This document shows positions 61,640 through 64,000 of a stretch of DNA of 64,000 bases, one piece after another. This DNA comes from Blasia pusilla. Lineage: Eukaryota > Marchantiophyta > Marchantiopsida > Blasiales. The notes below the pieces were generated by a model. The model was not told the origin of the DNA, did not search any database, and was given only the letters and a program-made list of their open reading frames with translations. The translations under genes were made by a program, and so were the position numbers. Position 1 is the first letter of the stretch. Every line of letters begins with the position of its first letter. The DNA is taken from assembly GCA_050084515.1 (NCBI GenBank), contig CM114271.1, positions 38,068,001-38,132,000 of the forward strand. Direction: 5' to 3'.

Positions 61640-62928
61640 CTATGGATCCAACTCTGTGGCTGCTCCACGCGTCACAACTATGGCGGCCTCCATCTGGGCA
61701 ACCCCGCACATCCAACCAAGATCCTCCATATCTCTGGCTGCTCCATATGATATCGATGCCACGGATTCGGCATCGGGTAATCTCAATGCCATAGAGGCAA
61801 TCTGCTTCTGTAGTTGATGTATTCGAGCACCCATTCTAGCCTTACGCCTGGTATCTCCCTCGATGCGTCTAGGTGGTAGGACTCTACCTCCTCCACGGGC
61901 AGCTCCACCACCCTCTCGGGCAACTCCAGCTCCTCGTCCCCCAACGGGACCACCTGGTGCAAGATCTCTAGGCCCACCCGGACCGACTACTCGCTCTGGT
62001 GCCCTCTCTGGCCCTCGGTCCGAACGTAACTCAGGATGTAAACTGAAACACCTGGCGCGTGTATGACCATACCTCTGACAATAGTCACACTGATAACCTC
62101 CTGGTGCAGCACCATCTCCTCGTCCATGCTGAGGCACATGTCCATGACCCTAACGAGTGCAATCGCGCTGATGATGGGCTCCACCACATGACCAACAAGT
62201 AATAGTAGGCGGTTGCTGTTGAGCCGCATATGAAGGCGAAGGTCTCTGTGGCACTGCCTCTCGGTATCCTCCCTGAGCTCGTGGGGCCACAATCGACCTA
62301 TCTCGAAGTCCATGTTGCTGCACAGATAGTGCAGACAATCGTGACTCCTCTCGCCCAGAACCCATGGTGGCTATGCTCTCCTCCGCCATGTTGCACTCAA
62401 TGTTCTCGGCGGTCCTGAAAACATCTCTCAACGTAGGGGAGGTGTTCAAAAGAAGTACCCCCTCCCGCACCCGTGTCCGCAGGGTCCGGTCCAGCATCGC
62501 GTACCATGACTGGATAGCTTGAGCCTCTGTCACCCCCTAGTGACGTTGATCAATCGGCGCAAGCGAGTGTAAGCCTCAAGCAAACTCTCACCCGGGCGCC
62601 TCTGGAAGTCGTGGATGCTCCGCAACTTCTCCGTTCGTACCCCTTGGTGGCTCGCCCTCAACTCAGCAAAGAACTCAACCACGGGGTTGAACCTGGGATG
62701 AACCCGACTAGACGGTGCAACTGCTCCAGTGCGAGTGACCCGTCCTAAAATATCACTAGTGGAAGAGGAAGTAGCCTCTCTTGACTCCTCCTCTTCATTT
62801 GGGAATGGCTCCGTCCATGACACATAGTGTGGGTCGTAGTAGATTCGCCATGCCTCAATCTCCAGGGCATATCTGTGGGAGAACTCATGGTAATTGTCCA
62901 TGGGTGCCCCCTCTAAATGCTGGAACAT
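61640..62928 (-). pseudogene. Gypsy gag with two CCHC zinc knuckles
   Basis: 62928-62530 carries a capsid-like region (AYTRLRRLINVTRG near the end). After a frame change, 62533-62150 continues with QSWYAMLDRTLRTRVREG and a knuckle CWSCGGAHHQRDC. A single TAG separates this from 62137-61640, which starts in the same frame and contains a second knuckle, CDYCQRYGHTRARC (C-x2-C-x4-H-x4-C), followed by an Arg/Gly-rich segment. Gag packages the element's RNA. Confidence 0.85.
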
Positions 62929-64000
62929 ACCATTCCATGGTGTAAACGAGTTGAACTCTCTAGAGTTCGTGGCATGCTATGAGTCGCACCAACTCCTAAA
63001 CTCTGCTATGAAATCGTGCCTTCTGCACCTGAAAACCTACGCGGTCTTCTACCCGATCGTCCATCTTGTACACCCAACTGGTAGGACCTCTCACAATGTG
63101 TGGAGATGTGCTCACAAACTCCTCTACATGCTCCCCCTCGTCTGAAGACGACACAAAAGGAGATCGAGGTGGTCTCTCACGTGGAGACCCTCGAAACCTC
63201 GCACCACTCCGGGTAAATCCTCAAGAGCTACTCTTAGGTCCATTACTTTGCCTCTCAAAATCCTAAAAGGACGTCGTGATCGCCCTTGTGCCCCTCTCAC
63301 ACAATCACTCTCAACCTCACGAGTAATCCCTCGATCACTCATCCCAAACATACGGCATTCGATCTACACTCTCCATCCTTGAGATGTGGAACGTGCGGCA
63401 ACAAGCGGCGCGGTGCGGCACATTGACCAGGCTATCATCTCATCGACAAACTACCCTCAACTCCGGACATCCCACACAGGTCTATGTCCCCTAAACCACA
63501 TACATAAATGACGATCTCAGCATCCACACACCCAATATCCCCAAATAAACTACCCAAATCCCAGAATCCCTCACACGTGCAGGGTAAAGGATCAGAATGG
63601 GTAACCTAAACACATGTCGATATCGCTCCTCAAAAACTGCAAATCTCGACCCCAACTCGGTCGTGGAGACAACTCCTCCAATCAGCAAGTCATACTCCTC
63701 TCGTACTGACGCTGCTTAAAACTCTTTGATGGACAGTGCGATTCCAGCAGAACGGTGCGGCGTTGCAGGCGGCACAGAACGGTTACGAACGGCACGACCC
63801 TCGATGATGGGATGCAACACTCGTCGGCATACCCTCCTCAATCAACAATAAACCCACACTCTGCTCCACAATGACGATGCGGCTCCACGATCGAGACAGT
63901 GCGGTGCGGCCACGAGCGGCATGACGCGGCAATCGGCGGAGCGTTGTGGCTACGGGCGGCACGGCATGGTACTCGATCGTCGTCGAGCGGCTACCAATCA
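62929..64000 (-). other. 5' part of the gypsy element, upstream of gag
   Basis: Frames 63351-63124 and 63688-63491 are open but not recognised. From about 63385 to the window end the DNA is GC-rich, with recurring GTGCGGC/GCGGCAC phrases. These are GCGG-type imperfect repeats and could be the untranslated leader. The 5' LTR is not visible. Confidence 0.45.

Larger units (their letters stand above)
55166..64000 (-). mobile_element. Ty3/gypsy LTR retrotransposon with a terminal PHD finger, 5' end outside the window
   Basis: In minus-strand order it holds gag with two CCHC knuckles, protease, a long spacer, RT, RNase H, integrase, a C-terminal PHD-finger frame and the 3' LTR. Integrase after RNase H is the Ty3/gypsy order. 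Several frame changes and TAG/TGA stops, plus replaced integrase active-site residues, make this copy defective. GC content is far higher than in the neighbouring older fragments, so it is the youngest large element here. More than 8.8 kb is present and the 5' LTR is not in the window. Confidence 0.9.

Noticed and set aside
1-64000. tRNA, rRNA or other structured RNA genes
   Set aside because: I found no convincing tRNA A-box/B-box pair with a foldable cloverleaf and no rRNA-like conserved block by reading. A tRNAscan or Infernal run would be needed to exclude them.

Overview
The window reads as nuclear DNA of a land plant, probably a seed-free one (bryophyte-like). It has two intron-rich genes with ordinary plant GT-AG splicing, GA/CT microsatellites in the leader regions of both, long AT-rich gene-poor stretches, and several layers of decayed retrotransposons. 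The species cannot be named from the sequence alone. Both host genes lie on the minus strand, and I reconstructed both with the reading frame intact across every splice junction.

Layout, left to right. 1-3657 is mostly non-coding. It holds an exact 75-bp repeat (308-382) and a 640-bp fragment of a non-LTR reverse-transcriptase gene (1090-1730). 3658-9241 is a six-exon hybrid histidine kinase of about 1148 residues, with an MASE1-like eight-helix membrane sensor, HisKA, HATPase and one receiver domain. 9242-11515 is its GC-rich upstream region. 12254-20372 is a decayed minus-strand non-LTR retroelement with an N-terminal zinc finger, an RT and a C-terminal zinc-binding/nuclease-like domain. 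A Ty1/copia element (14550-19094) with both LTRs has split it in two. 20373-34150 is AT-rich and gene-free apart from an LTR scrap and a 166-bp tandem duplication. 34150-38200 is a GC-rich island in which I recognise no gene; it carries three near-perfect hairpins. 38747-46495 is a 20-exon aconitase gene (1052 residues), followed upstream by microsatellites and a minisatellite of about 40-bp units. 48040-54380 is decayed AT-rich DNA with a solo LTR. 54381-64000 is a minus-strand Ty3/gypsy element with a run of deleted LTR copies at its 3' end; its 5' end lies outside the window.

The two genes are functionally unrelated. Aconitase serves the citrate/glyoxylate pathways, and the kinase should start a multistep His-Asp phosphorelay. 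The most unusual items are the MASE1 sensor on a plant hybrid kinase, a PHD finger at the end of the gypsy polyprotein where chromoviruses carry a chromodomain, the R2-like domain plan of the broken non-LTR element, and the exact 75-bp repeat with two small hairpins lying in otherwise decayed sequence.
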